Shown piece after piece: positions 35,256 through 44,592 of a DNA stretch of 64,000 nt (positions are counted from its first letter, which is position 1; every line of letters starts with the position of its first letter). The stretch comes from Streptomyces sp. CB02009. GTDB lineage: Bacteria; Actinomycetota; Actinomycetes; Streptomycetales; Streptomycetaceae. The stretch spans positions 979,582 through 1,043,581 of the forward strand of contig NZ_LIVV01000001.1 of assembly GCF_001905825.1 (NCBI RefSeq), written 5' to 3'. The notes under the pieces are model-generated. The model was not told the origin of the DNA and did no database searches. It worked only from the letters and a program-made list of their open reading frames with translations. Made by a program: the position numbers and the translations under genes.

Positions 35256-36421
35256 CACCGTGCGGGCGTGGTGGCCGCCGGCGGTGTCCAGCGGCGCGTG
35301 CGGGACCGGGCGTCCGGGACGCCGTACTCCTTCCTGAGGTGTTCGGGGACGGCGTACTGCATCACGCGTCCCCGGGTGAGCGAGGACAGTTCGAGGACCG
35401 TCGTGAGGTGACCGAGCCGGTCGAGGGCCCAGGCGCCGAGCGGTGAGCGGTCCTCGATGGTCTCCAGGACGCCGAGCAGATGGGGCACGGCCTTGACGAC
35501 CGTGTCCCAGGGCGTGCTCGGCACCTCCAGCCAGTCGGCGCTCGTGTCGCCGACGAGGTACCGGACCAGGGCCCCCACGACCGGGTCGAGCAGCGTCCCG
35601 GGTACGACCTCCTCGTAGAGCTGGATGAGCTGCCGGGTCAGGTGGACGCCCTCCGGGGACGGTCCCATGTACCGGACCATGTACTGGTCGAGGAACCGGC
35701 GCGCCTCATCGAGCGACGTGGGGACGGCGTCCTGGTCGACGCCGAGCATGGCGCCGACCACACGCCAGGCGTAGTAGTACGCCTCCGCTCCCTCCTGCGA
35801 CATGTGGATGCCGAGGCGATGCAGGCTGTCGAGGACGAGCAGCGAGAAGAACATCTGCCCGCCGATCATGTCCTCCTGGCAGATCGGGACCCCCAGGGTC
35901 CCGACGTCCCAGCGCTCCTCGCGCGTGAGGTGGTGGCGGATGGAGGCGTGGAGGAGTCGCACCTTCTGCGCGGCCGGGAGGAAACGGCTGCCCGCCTCGA
36001 AGGCGTCGGGCCGCATCAGGTACACGGTGAACTGGCCGGTCGCCGCCATGCGCGTCGAGGGGTAGTTCAGCCCGTGGGTCGTCGACAGCAGTTTCGCCAC
36101 ATGGGGGACGAGATAGCAGGCGGGCATGGAGGCGAACGAGAGGGCGGTGGCGATGTGCACGTTGTTGTCGATGAAGAACAGCCGCGCCCGCTCCATCTCG
36201 TCCCAGTCCACCCAGGACGGCGGGGCGCTCGTGGCCTCCAGGTACTCCTTGGCGACGTCGGGCAATCCGTCCGGAAGGGGCGCGCCGGCCGTGGAGAAGA
36301 AGCGCATCAAGGTGTTGAAGGTGCCCATCTCGCCGCGCTCGAACAGAGCGGCGACAGTGGCGTCGGCGAGTTCGTCGCCGCTCTGTCGGAGGGCGTCCAT
36401 CGATGTCTCGGTGTGGAGCAC
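35255..36421 (-). CDS. MpaB-type (DUF2236) oxygenase
   Basis: 388 residues, GTG start with AAGGA about 10 bases upstream. Family landmarks are FNTLMRFFSTAGAPLPDGLP, SWVDWDEMERARLFFIDN, the heme-contacting RMAATGQFTVYLM and ASIRHHL segments, PICQEDMIGGQMFFSL (the 'Q.d...t...F' motif) and EAYYYAWRVVGAMLGVD. The family includes MpaB and the latex-clearing protein, which oxidatively cleave isoprenoid chains. It lies 89 bases downstream of a polyprenyl synthase on the same strand, so a prenyl substrate is likely. The C-terminal ~25 residues are Arg/Pro/Thr-rich. Confidence 0.8.
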   Translation of the reverse strand: MLHTETSMDALRQSGDELADATVAALFERGEMGTFNTLMRFFSTAGAPLPDGLPDVAKEYLEATSAPPSWVDWDEMERARLFFIDNNVHIATALSFASMPACYLVPHVAKLLSTTHGLNYPSTRMAATGQFTVYLMRPDAFEAGSRFLPAAQKVRLLHASIRHHLTREERWDVGTLGVPICQEDMIGGQMFFSLLVLDSLHRLGIHMSQEGAEAYYYAWRVVGAMLGVDQDAVPTSLDEARRFLDQYMVRYMGPSPEGVHLTRQLIQLYEEVVPGTLLDPVVGALVRYLVGDTSADWLEVPSTPWDTVVKAVPHLLGVLETIEDRSPLGAWALDRLGHLTTVLELSSLTRGRVMQYAVPEHLRKEYGVPDARSRTRRWTPPAATTPAR

Positions 36422-36510
36422 GGGGGAGAATCCTTCGTTTCTGTGTGGGGGATGAGCACTCTGGAGAAGCTGCGGACGGACCGGTTCTCGGCCGCTGCCG
36501 CCCCACCCGG

Positions 36511-37563
36511 TCAGGACAGGCGTACCGCGGCCGCATGCGCCAAGCTGGTCAGGGCGTGGGCCGCGGGCGCGGGTACGTCCAGGTCATGGAGCGCGCCGAG
36601 CGCCTCCTCGACCCTCGCCGCGATCATGTGCTCGACCCGTTCGGGTGCCTTGAGCCGCCGCATCACCCCGCGTACGGCATCCAGACCGTCCTCGTCGAGA
36701 TCGGGCCGGCCGAGGACCGCGCGCAGCCCCTCCCGCTCCTCGGTGCCGGCGATGCGCCACGTCTCCGCGAGGAGCGCGGTGGGCCGATGGCCGCGTACGT
36801 CGTCGGCGTTGGCCTTGCCGGTGTGCCGCGTGTCGCCGAACAGGCCGAGCAGGTCGTCCCTGAGCTGGAAGGCCTCTCCCAGCGGCAGCCCGTAGGCGCT
36901 GTACCCCGCACGCAGCCGGTCGCCGGCCCCGGCGAGCGCACCGCCGATCAGCAGAGGCTGCTCCACGGTGTACTTGGCGGTCTTGTAGCGGATCACCTTC
37001 AGCGAGGCCGTCGTGTCCGGCGTGACCCCGGTGTGCAGGATCTCCAGGCATTCGCCGGCGACGAGATCGCGGGCCAGCGCCGCCCACAGCGGGCGGGCCC
37101 TGCCGAGGTAGGCGGCGGGGAGGCCGCTGGTGGCGAACAGCTGCCCGGCGAGCGACATGAGCAGGTCCCCGACGAGCATCGCGAGGGACCGGGCGGCATC
37201 CGCGGCCCGTGGATGGTGCCGTACGGCGCTCGCGAGGGCCATGTGGGCGGTCGGCCGTCCGTGCCGCAGGGGGCTGTCGTCGATGAGGTCGTCGTGGACG
37301 ACGGCGGCCGCGTGCACCAGTTCCATGGAGGCCGCCGCCCGCACCAACGCGTCGCTGTCGGGCTGCCGAGCCGCCCGCCAGCCCCAGTAGCAGAACGCGG
37401 CCCGTAACCTCTTCCCGACCGAGACCGAGGCCTCGAGCTGCTCGGCCACCGGACCGAGCGCCGGATCGACCGCCGCCAGCAGGTCGGCCTCGTCGGCGAC
37501 GAAGCGGTGCAGGACCTCGTCGACCCGCGCCTTGAACGCGGTCGGCTCCCACTGTTCAGTCAC
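36511..37563 (-). CDS. Polyprenyl diphosphate synthase
   Basis: 350 residues. The first Asp-rich motif is HDDLIDDS (about 90-97) and the second is LRDDLLGLFGD (about 237-247). GKRLRAAFCYWGWRA and KTAKYTVEQPL hold the usual diphosphate-binding Lys/Arg. The residues four and five positions before the first Asp-rich motif are small (Ala), so the product is probably longer than C15; length cannot be read more exactly. The GTG start overlaps the upstream small gene by eight bases. Its product is the likely substrate source for the adjacent MpaB-type oxygenase. Confidence 0.9.
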   Translation of the reverse strand: MTEQWEPTAFKARVDEVLHRFVADEADLLAAVDPALGPVAEQLEASVSVGKRLRAAFCYWGWRAARQPDSDALVRAAASMELVHAAAVVHDDLIDDSPLRHGRPTAHMALASAVRHHPRAADAARSLAMLVGDLLMSLAGQLFATSGLPAAYLGRARPLWAALARDLVAGECLEILHTGVTPDTTASLKVIRYKTAKYTVEQPLLIGGALAGAGDRLRAGYSAYGLPLGEAFQLRDDLLGLFGDTRHTGKANADDVRGHRPTALLAETWRIAGTEEREGLRAVLGRPDLDEDGLDAVRGVMRRLKAPERVEHMIAARVEEALGALHDLDVPAPAAHALTSLAHAAAVRLS

Positions 37564-37834
37564 TCTCGCCCGCCCGCCGGGCCAGGGCGTGCCGGGCGAG
37601 AATCTCCAGATGGGCCGGCGGCGCGGCGGCGTAGCGGTCCAGGACGAGGCGCCCCCGCGCGGTCAGATCGCGCTCGGCCTCCGAGACCAGCTCCGCCGCG
37701 TCCGAGCGGCGGGTCAGCCCCCGTACGACTCCGAGTGCGGACCCCAGCGTGCCCACGGCCACATCGGCCAGCCCGGCGACCAGGAGCACCACCTGCTCAC
37801 CGGGTCCTCCGCGGTGCCTCGTTTCCCGCGTCAT
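37556..37834 (-). CDS. Small protein of the polyprenyl synthase operon
   Basis: 92 residues: a hydrophobic Gly/Val/Leu helix (VVLLVAGLADVAVGTLGSAL, about 13-32) and a charged helical C-terminal part (SEAERDLTARGRLVLDRY, ILARHALARR). This is the layout of a membrane-associated helper. It overlaps the synthase start, so it is probably made in a fixed ratio with it. Family not recognised. Confidence 0.65.
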   Translation of the reverse strand: MTRETRHRGGPGEQVVLLVAGLADVAVGTLGSALGVVRGLTRRSDAAELVSEAERDLTARGRLVLDRYAAAPPAHLEILARHALARRAGESD

Positions 37835-38031
37835 GACGTCTCCCCCTCCACAGCGCACCGGTACGGCGACGCCGGTCACGCGCCGCCGATGTCCAGCGTC
37901 TCGGGGTGGTGGGCACGAACGAGCGGAAACTCACGAACGAGTGATCACTCCGATGGAGCGTACGGATCATGGGCGAGTGGAGAGCGGCGAGTGGGGAGCG
38001 ATGAGGGGGAGCGACGAGGGGGGAGCCAGGT

Positions 38032-40056
38032 CTAAGCGTCGCCTCCGGCCCCGTTCTGCGTCTCGGCCCGAACTTCCTGCAGCAGCTGGATCATCCGTGC
38101 GATGACCGGCTCGGGCAGCCCCGGATTCCGGGCGGCCGCGTACGCGGTGTCCCTGCTGCGGAGCAGCCGGACCAGGGTCCTCGCCGGCAGCCGCGGGTGC
38201 CGTGCCGCGGCCCGCTGCACCCGCTCGCACGGGTCGTCCAGCAGCCGCACCGCCGAAGCGGGTGCCAGCCGGGTGTCCGCCGCGGCCCGCAAGCGGACCT
38301 CCTCGTCGCTGTCACGGCTGAACCGCTCCACGAGATCGACCGTCGACTCCGGGTCGTCCAATGCGAGTTGCCGCATGCGCGGGTTCGGGTCGTCGGCGTG
38401 GCGGAGCAGACCGAGGCGGGGGAAGTTCGGATGGCTGCGGGGGCGGCCCGGCGCGCTGAGGCTGCCGGTCCACCACTGCCACACCCGCAGCAGCATCTCG
38501 GCGGGCGCGTCGTCGCACGACTCGGCGAGGAAGAGCTGCACGACACGGTCCTCGTCGTGCGCGAGCGACTCGACGACGTCCGTCGGGAGCCGCTCGGCGC
38601 GGGCGACGCTTCTCCGCACGAGGGGGTGCGAGGAGGCTGCCAGGCGGCGCATGGCCTCGGGATCGTCGTGCAGCGCGCTGACCCAGTCGAGCGCGTTGGT
38701 GTACGCGCCAGGATCGAAGTCGTAGGCGATGCCGGCCCGTTGCTCCTCGCTGAGATCGGGACGTGTGGAGACCGCGAAGCGGACGCCTTCGTCGGGGTCC
38801 CGGGCGAGAAGGGCGACCAGGTCGCCGTCCAGCCACGGGTTGCCCGCGAGGTCGCGGCGCCGACCGGGGTCGCCGTGGTCGGCCAGACGCTCGGCGAGAT
38901 CACGTGCGAGTCGGCACGTCCTCGCCGCGTCGCTGGTGTCGAGTCCCTCGGCGTCGTAGGCGGACCGGGGCAGCGGGTGCTCCTGGTGGTGCCGCAGGCG
39001 CGCCGCGACGCGCACCGTGCGGTCGGGGTCGTCGAGAAGCGCCGACCGGACGGTGTCGTCCAGCTGCGACCAGGCCGCCCCGCGGCACGCCGAAGCGCGT
39101 ACGGAGGGATCGACGTCGCGGGCCAGCACTACGAGCAGGTGGGCGGGCAGACCGGTCAGCCGGGCCGCTTCCTGCCGTGTCCTCGCGGAGGGGTCCTCGG
39201 CGAGCCGCTCGTACGTGGTGGCGGTGAGCTCGACGCGCCGGTCTGCCGCGTACACCGCGAGGATCCACCGCCTCCGGGGGTCCTCCTCGCCCAGGATCAG
39301 GCGTTCCCACTGCTCCGCCGTGATGTTCGGCTGGACCTCGGCGAGCAGCGCGCGTACCGGCCAGTCCGGGTGGACCGTCGCGGACTCGACGACGGAGGCC
39401 GGGAGGGGACGCCACAGGAGGTGGTGGGACAGGCCCAGGAGACCCGCACGAAGGTCCTCGGAGACGGCAGGGTTGAGCGCGAGCCCGTGCGCCCACTCGT
39501 CACGCAACCACCGCACGGACTTCGGCATCCAGAACAACTGCTCCCATGCCGCGGCGCGTTCGTCGGCGGTCTCGCTGCCCGCGGCGAGGGCCTCCGCTTC
39601 CCGCCACTCCGCGAAGCGGTCCTGCGCGATGAGCCAGACGTCGTACTCCTCACTCGTCGCCCCGAGCAGAGCGTCGCCGTCCACGGAGAGCGTGACGAAC
39701 TCGGGCCGGCCGGGCCGCTCACCGAGGACTCCGGCGAGGTCCCACCGCTCGGTGAGCCGCACCCGCGTCCAGCGTTTCGACGGGCCGCCCGGCCCGCTGC
39801 CGGCCGTGTGGATGAGGAAGGTGCCGTCCGCGCCGATGACCCCCAGCTCCACCGCCAGCCGGTACCACTCCCGGTTGAGCTCGGCGACCAGCTCCGGCGC
39901 GTCCATCCGTACGGCCACGGTCGGCGCGGTGTTGGCCGAGACGACCGGTCGCCAAGCCGCCCAAGGCCTCACGGCCCCCTCGACCCGATGTCCCCCCACG
40001 ACGTCCAGCCCGGCCCGCCGCAACAGCTCCACGAGCTTGTCCCGCCCATCTGTCAT
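38032..40056 (-). CDS. HEAT/leucine-rich-variant repeat protein
   Basis: 674 residues. The N-terminal ~200 residues form a strand/helix domain without clear motifs. The rest is a run of about 12-15 helical repeats of 23-30 residues, recognised by recurring DPD..VR..AA and LP..L..LA/LLRD elements (for example DVDPSVRASACRGAAWSQLD, DPDRTVRVAARLRHH, DSDEEVRLRAAADTRLA). This is an LRV/HEAT-like solenoid, usually a protein-binding scaffold. ATG 40056 is preferred to GTG 40062 because AGGA is then correctly spaced. Partner unknown. Confidence 0.75.
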   Translation of the reverse strand: MTDGRDKLVELLRRAGLDVVGGHRVEGAVRPWAAWRPVVSANTAPTVAVRMDAPELVAELNREWYRLAVELGVIGADGTFLIHTAGSGPGGPSKRWTRVRLTERWDLAGVLGERPGRPEFVTLSVDGDALLGATSEEYDVWLIAQDRFAEWREAEALAAGSETADERAAAWEQLFWMPKSVRWLRDEWAHGLALNPAVSEDLRAGLLGLSHHLLWRPLPASVVESATVHPDWPVRALLAEVQPNITAEQWERLILGEEDPRRRWILAVYAADRRVELTATTYERLAEDPSARTRQEAARLTGLPAHLLVVLARDVDPSVRASACRGAAWSQLDDTVRSALLDDPDRTVRVAARLRHHQEHPLPRSAYDAEGLDTSDAARTCRLARDLAERLADHGDPGRRRDLAGNPWLDGDLVALLARDPDEGVRFAVSTRPDLSEEQRAGIAYDFDPGAYTNALDWVSALHDDPEAMRRLAASSHPLVRRSVARAERLPTDVVESLAHDEDRVVQLFLAESCDDAPAEMLLRVWQWWTGSLSAPGRPRSHPNFPRLGLLRHADDPNPRMRQLALDDPESTVDLVERFSRDSDEEVRLRAAADTRLAPASAVRLLDDPCERVQRAAARHPRLPARTLVRLLRSRDTAYAAARNPGLPEPVIARMIQLLQEVRAETQNGAGGDA

Positions 40057-40086
40057 GGTCACTCATCCTGCCCGAGGCGCAACGGA

Positions 40087-40124
40087 AGGCGGACACCGCC
40101 CCGTGAAGGGAGCGGTGTCCGCCT
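40087..40124. terminator. Hairpin terminator after the large secreted hydrolase
   Basis: A perfect 13-bp stem, AGGCGGACACCGC (40087-40099) with GCGGTGTCCGCCT (40112-40124), loop of 12 bases. Minus-strand transcription from the gene ending at 40271 runs into it just before the repeat-protein gene. Confidence 0.75.
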
Positions 40125-40172
40125 CGGCCGTTCCATGCGATGTCACGGCACGTCACGGCACGGCACGTCATT

Positions 40173-40245
40173 GCCCGTACGCCGTGGCACGTCGCCCGTA
40201 CGCCGTGCCGCGTCGTGCCGCGTCGCCCGTACGTCGTGCCGCCTC
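40173..40245. repeat. 21-base repeat in the hydrolase 3' region
   Basis: Three 21-base units beginning GCCCGTACG(C/T)CGTG (40173-40193, 40194-40214, 40225-40245), with a 10-base partial unit between the second and third. Related CACGGCACGTCA words occur just before them (from 40144). They lie between the hydrolase stop (40271) and its terminator, in the 3' untranslated part of that transcript. No coding function seen. Confidence 0.75.
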
Positions 40246-40270
40246 GCGCTACGTCACGAGCACGCGCACC

Positions 40271-43120
40271 CTACGACGCGTCCCGCACCGTCCCCACGAA
40301 CTCGGGTCCCGGCACGGGCTCCCAGGTGGAGTCGTACGTGATCAGCTGGGCCCGCAGAGACTCCGCCGGCTCACTCACCGCGTCCTCTGCCGTCGGCACG
40401 CTCACCTCAGCGGTCGTCGCGCCGACCGGGACGGAGACGGGCAGGTTCAGCCCGCCGAACTCGATCTGGGAGAGCGGCGTGGGCGTGGCCGGTACCTCCC
40501 CGAGCTGCTCCTTCAGCCAGGCCTGGTCGAGGTCCGCCGTGGTCAGCTCCGTACCGCCGACGGGCGGCAGGAACGAGACGTGGCCGCTGATCTCGGCGTC
40601 GGCCGGCTCGGACAGCGTCACCCGCCAGGTCAGCGCGGCGCCCTCCGTCACGGAGTCGGCGACCGGCGCCACGGTCACCTTGGGCATGGGGTCGTCGTTC
40701 TGCACGGTCACTCCGCCGCGGTGCGCGCCGACGGCCGTGCCGCGCACCGCCTTGACGAAGGCGTCGTGCGTGACGTCGTATCCGAAGCGGTCGTTGCCCC
40801 GTACCTCGACGGGGACGTCGATGTCATGACGTCCCGGGCGTACCGTCACCGTGCGGGAGGTGGTTTCGCCCGTGGCCGGATCGGGCACGAACAGCCGCAC
40901 CTGGCCGCTGCCCTGGCCCGACACCCGCACCGGCACCCGGTAGGTCCGGACACCGGAGTCGCCTTCCTGGACCGTCAGGCGTCCGACGTCGACACGCGCC
41001 AGCGCGGCCGGACGTACGGCAGGCGTGCCGGGGCGCCAGCCCCAGGCGTCCATCAGCCACGCACGGCCGGCAGCCGTCCGGGGAGTCAGCTCGAGTGCCG
41101 CGATCCGCTTCAGGTCCAGGTCGGACCGGACGGCTGCGGACAGGGGTACGCGTACCTCGCGCGCCCAGTAGGAGGTGGTCCGCTCGCTGCCCGGGAGCCC
41201 GTCGACACGGGTACGGCCCAGGTGTGCGCGGCGCCCCGAGGCGTCGGTCACGGCGATGTCCAGCTCGGTGCCCGTGCTGTTCGGCGGGACGATCACCCGG
41301 AGGGCGAGAGAGCCGGATCCGGCCAGGGAGACCGGCCGAGCCGAACGCACCGCGACCGGGGTTCCGGGCCGTGACCATTCCAGGGCGACGGCGTCGCGGC
41401 CCGGTTCGGGCGCGGCCTCCCAGTACGCGAAGTGCGGTGAGGCACCACCCGCGTCGGGGGACAGGCACGCACGGCCGGGATCGGGGTCGACCTGGGCGCA
41501 GAGCCTGCCGCCGCCGGACACGGTGAGCGCGGAGAGGCCGGGCACGAAGGCCGGTGTGCGGTGCGCGCCGACGGCGTGGCTGAGGGCGCGGACCGGGCCG
41601 GCCGAGGGCGCGCGGCGGCCGGTGCCGTCGAGGAGCGGACGGACCCGGTCGTCACCGGCGACGAACAGCCGGGCGGCCGCCGCGATGTAGGTGGCGCCGG
41701 CGGCCTGCTGCTGCGCGGCGGTGAGACGGGTCCTCGTGCCGGGGGAGCAGACCGGGTCGGTCTGCTCGTCGGACCAGAAGTCGTCGAAGGCAGGCGCCTG
41801 CGCCTGGCCCGGGGTCCACTCGCTGTTGAAGAAGTTGTGGTTGGCGCCGACCATGTAGACCGCGCTGTGCAGAGCGGCTCCACGGCTGACGCCGCGCGTG
41901 CCGTCGACGAAGTTCTGGCCCTGGAGGTCGGACACGTCGCCGTCGCAGCCCGGCAGGACGGTCATGGAGGGCACGTCGGGCGCGGGGTTGTTGCCGAAGA
42001 TCGTGGGTCCGATCGGCACGGTGCCGAGGATCTTCCACCGTACGGGGCCCCGGTAGCCGTCCTGGTCGGCGGGCGGCGGGGTGAGACTGTCGAGCGCGGC
42101 CCGGTTGACGCCCTCGCCGCCACGGGAGTGGCCCACGAGCAGGACCCGAGACAGGTCCGCGGCGGAGGAGCGGCGTACGGCGGCCGGGGCGGCTGCCCGG
42201 TCGGCGGACCAGTCGGCCCAGCGCGCCAGGTGCTGCCGTATGAGGGAGGAGCGGGCCTGGGCACCGCCGTCCTCGGCGCGGAAGTCCTGGCCGTTGATGC
42301 CGTTGGCGGATATGGACAGTGTCACGTACCCCTGGGAGGCCAAGAGCCGCTGCGCCTTCAGGTACCCCTGGTGGCTCGGGATCGGCTTCGAACCGACCGC
42401 GCAGGGCCAGTCACCGGTCACGTCCTCGGACCCGGGGGTGTAGCAGGTGCCGTGGCGGCCGTGCAGGAACAGGACCACGGGCCGCTTCCCGGGCGCTCCG
42501 GCCGGTCCGACGACCGTGGCACGCATCTCGACGGGCTCGGGGAACCCGGGCAGCCGCACGGACTTGAGGTCGTACTCGCCGCTGACGGGGCGGTAGCGCC
42601 CCGGTACTCCGGGGTCCACGCCGTTCGCGGGGAGCGGGGCGCCCGGAAGGGCGGCCGGGGCGGAGGGACCTGAGGTACCGGAGGGATCAGAAGGGGTGAG
42701 ACGCGCGGAGCGGGCGGGACCGGAGGCGTCGAGCCGCCGTCCTCCGGCCGTGACCCGCAACTGAGTCCCCTCGGTGAGCCGCAGGTCCTGGAGGGGCAGC
42801 CGGAAGGAGCGGCCGTCCCGCGCGGCCACCGGATGACCGAGGAGCCGGTCGCCGGCGTGGAACGTGACGCGGGCGTCGCCCATGGGGACGGGTTCGGGCG
42901 CCGTCCACACCAGCTGGCGACGGGCCCCGGTGCCGGAGACCTGCCAGCCCTCGGGCAGGTCGAGATTGCCGAGTCGGCTGCTGGCGGCGGCGGCCGACGG
43001 CCCATCGGAAGGGACGGGTGACTGCGCGAAGGCCGCCCCGGGTGACACCGAGGCCAACGCGAGTAACGCCGCGGCGGTGGCCACGCCGCGTGTAGCACGT
43101 ATCAAGACGGACTTCCTCAC
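40271..43120 (-). CDS. Large secreted alpha/beta hydrolase with Calx-beta-like C-terminus
   Basis: 949 residues from GTG 43120, which gives a good signal peptide (RKSVLIRATRGVATAAALL to AFAQ). The middle (about 200-520) is an alpha/beta hydrolase: VVLFLHGRHGTCY, DFRAEDGGAQARSS, the nucleophile elbow VGHSRGGEGVNRAAL, and a late VGANHNFFNSEWTP carrying the likely catalytic His. After a strand-rich middle region, the C-terminal ~250 residues read like Calx-beta/immunoglobulin modules (TVQEGDSGVRTYRVPVRVSG, DSVTEGAALTWRVTLSEPA). It is probably an extracellular esterase or lipase-type enzyme; substrate unknown. The upstream in-frame extension lacks a ribosome site. Confidence 0.75.
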   Translation of the reverse strand: MRKSVLIRATRGVATAAALLALASVSPGAAFAQSPVPSDGPSAAAASSRLGNLDLPEGWQVSGTGARRQLVWTAPEPVPMGDARVTFHAGDRLLGHPVAARDGRSFRLPLQDLRLTEGTQLRVTAGGRRLDASGPARSARLTPSDPSGTSGPSAPAALPGAPLPANGVDPGVPGRYRPVSGEYDLKSVRLPGFPEPVEMRATVVGPAGAPGKRPVVLFLHGRHGTCYTPGSEDVTGDWPCAVGSKPIPSHQGYLKAQRLLASQGYVTLSISANGINGQDFRAEDGGAQARSSLIRQHLARWADWSADRAAAPAAVRRSSAADLSRVLLVGHSRGGEGVNRAALDSLTPPPADQDGYRGPVRWKILGTVPIGPTIFGNNPAPDVPSMTVLPGCDGDVSDLQGQNFVDGTRGVSRGAALHSAVYMVGANHNFFNSEWTPGQAQAPAFDDFWSDEQTDPVCSPGTRTRLTAAQQQAAGATYIAAAARLFVAGDDRVRPLLDGTGRRAPSAGPVRALSHAVGAHRTPAFVPGLSALTVSGGGRLCAQVDPDPGRACLSPDAGGASPHFAYWEAAPEPGRDAVALEWSRPGTPVAVRSARPVSLAGSGSLALRVIVPPNSTGTELDIAVTDASGRRAHLGRTRVDGLPGSERTTSYWAREVRVPLSAAVRSDLDLKRIAALELTPRTAAGRAWLMDAWGWRPGTPAVRPAALARVDVGRLTVQEGDSGVRTYRVPVRVSGQGSGQVRLFVPDPATGETTSRTVTVRPGRHDIDVPVEVRGNDRFGYDVTHDAFVKAVRGTAVGAHRGGVTVQNDDPMPKVTVAPVADSVTEGAALTWRVTLSEPADAEISGHVSFLPPVGGTELTTADLDQAWLKEQLGEVPATPTPLSQIEFGGLNLPVSVPVGATTAEVSVPTAEDAVSEPAESLRAQLITYDSTWEPVPGPEFVGTVRDAS

Positions 43121-43539
43121 GATCGGTTGTGCGGGGAACGCAGGAGGTGCGGGTGAGGCGCCTCGGGGAGTTCGGAAGTCGCCGGATGGGATGTCCGGAT
43201 GGGATGTCCGGATGGGATGTGCTGAGCGCGCGCGCCGACCTCCCCAGCCCCCTCTCTCGCCTTCGGAGGAGGGCAACGACGCTCCGTGGGTTGCCTCGTG
43301 GCGTGAACAGGCCCCCAGGAGGCGCGTTCTCGCCCGGGCACCGAACTCCCCTCCCGTAGGCATACGTTCACGCACCGGACATCTCGGAGCCGCGCAACAA
43401 GCCGATCAGGTTGCGTATGCATAACGGGTCTGGTTCGAAGAGCGGTGCCCGGGGCGCGTGTACGCGACGTGCGGGCGGACGGGCGCACCCCGGAAGGTGA
43501 GCCCGCCGGTGGGCACCGCCCGTCCGAGAGGAACTCCCC
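43121..43539. promoter_or_regulatory. Divergent promoter region with dyad
   Basis: 419 bases between the secreted hydrolase and the phosphoesterase. It holds a triple 13-base repeat (43182-43220) and, further on, an inverted repeat CGCAAC (43394-43399) / GTTGCG (43411-43416), followed by a lower-GC GTATGCATAACG stretch that may be a -10 region for the phosphoesterase. No gene seen. Confidence 0.4.
43182..43220. repeat. Three perfect 13-base tandem repeats
   Basis: CCGGATGGGATGT repeated exactly at 43182-43194, 43195-43207 and 43208-43220, starting 62 bases upstream of the hydrolase start codon. The phase is a little over one helical turn, so a protein could bind successive units on nearly the same face. 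Confidence 0.9.
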
Positions 43540-44592
43540 GTGGATCGAAGGTCTCTGCTCACCGTCGCGACAGGGGCGGTGGGCGCGGTCGCCGCCGCCC
43601 AGATACCGGCGGGCGCGGCACGCCCGGCGCAGTCCGGTCCGGCGGCGCAGCACGGTCCGGCGCACGCGGGCCCGTGGCGCCCGGTCGCCACCTTCAACGT
43701 CATCAGCGACATCCAGGGTGACCTGCGGGACCTCGGGGTCGCCCTGGAGGACATGAACCGGACCAACCGCACGAGTGCGGGCCTCGCCGTGGCCGGTGAC
43801 ATCACACCGCGCGGGTACGACGCCGAGTACGCGGCGGTCGCCTCCGAGGTCGCGCGCCACACCCACCCCCGCACGGTCGCCTGGGCCATCGGCAACCACG
43901 AGTTCTACGTCCCCAAGTGGCGCGACCCGTCGACCCTCGCGCAGGACACCTGGCCCAACGGGACGACCGAGGACTCGCTCTTCCGTAGCTTCTACGCCTT
44001 CGCCGGCCGCAACACGGTGTACGCGGAGCACTCGTTCGGCGGCATTCCGGTGCTGAGCCTCGGCACCGAGCGGTACATGCACTACCACGACCCGAAGCTG
44101 TGGGACGAGGTCTGGCTGAGCGAGGCGCAGCTGACCTGGCTGGAGGAGCGCCTCGCGCACTGGGCGCGCCGCCGGAAGCCGGTCATGGTCATCACCCACC
44201 ACCCGCTTCCCAACACGGTCTCGGGAAGCCACAACCGCCTCTACTCGCGCGACTACCTCCAGGCGGACCGCCTCCTCGGCACTCTCGGCCGCCACAAGGA
44301 CGTCTTCCTCTTCTGCGGACACACGCACTGGGACCTCGCGCTGTCGGACTGGTACGTCCGCAGGGTCGTCCCCGGTACGGCCAACCTGGACGGCTTCTCC
44401 GTGATCAACACGGGCGCGGTGCAGACGGGCTATACGGACGACGGCAAGGGCGGAGAGGTCACGGTCCCCGGCACGTTCAACCAGGGCCTCCAGGTCGAGG
44501 TGTTCCACGACCGCGTGGTGGTGAAGGCCCGCGACTTCGCGGCGGGCGCCTGGCTGAAGCAGATCACGGTGCCGCTCTCCACCCGGATCTGA
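43540..44592 (+). CDS. Tat-exported calcineurin-like phosphoesterase
   Basis: 350 residues, GTG start with GAGAGGAA ribosome site. The N-terminus is a twin-arginine signal (DRRSLLTVATGAVGAVAAAQ). Metal-site motifs of calcineurin-like phosphoesterases are in order: ISDIQGD (about 55), VAGDIT (about 85), GNHEF (about 118), ITHHPL (about 220) and FCGHTHWD (about 260). It probably folds with its metals in the cytoplasm and acts outside the cell on phosphomonoesters or diesters. It is divergent from the secreted hydrolase; shared regulation is possible. Confidence 0.88.
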   Translation: MDRRSLLTVATGAVGAVAAAQIPAGAARPAQSGPAAQHGPAHAGPWRPVATFNVISDIQGDLRDLGVALEDMNRTNRTSAGLAVAGDITPRGYDAEYAAVASEVARHTHPRTVAWAIGNHEFYVPKWRDPSTLAQDTWPNGTTEDSLFRSFYAFAGRNTVYAEHSFGGIPVLSLGTERYMHYHDPKLWDEVWLSEAQLTWLEERLAHWARRRKPVMVITHHPLPNTVSGSHNRLYSRDYLQADRLLGTLGRHKDVFLFCGHTHWDLALSDWYVRRVVPGTANLDGFSVINTGAVQTGYTDDGKGGEVTVPGTFNQGLQVEVFHDRVVVKARDFAAGAWLKQITVPLSTRI

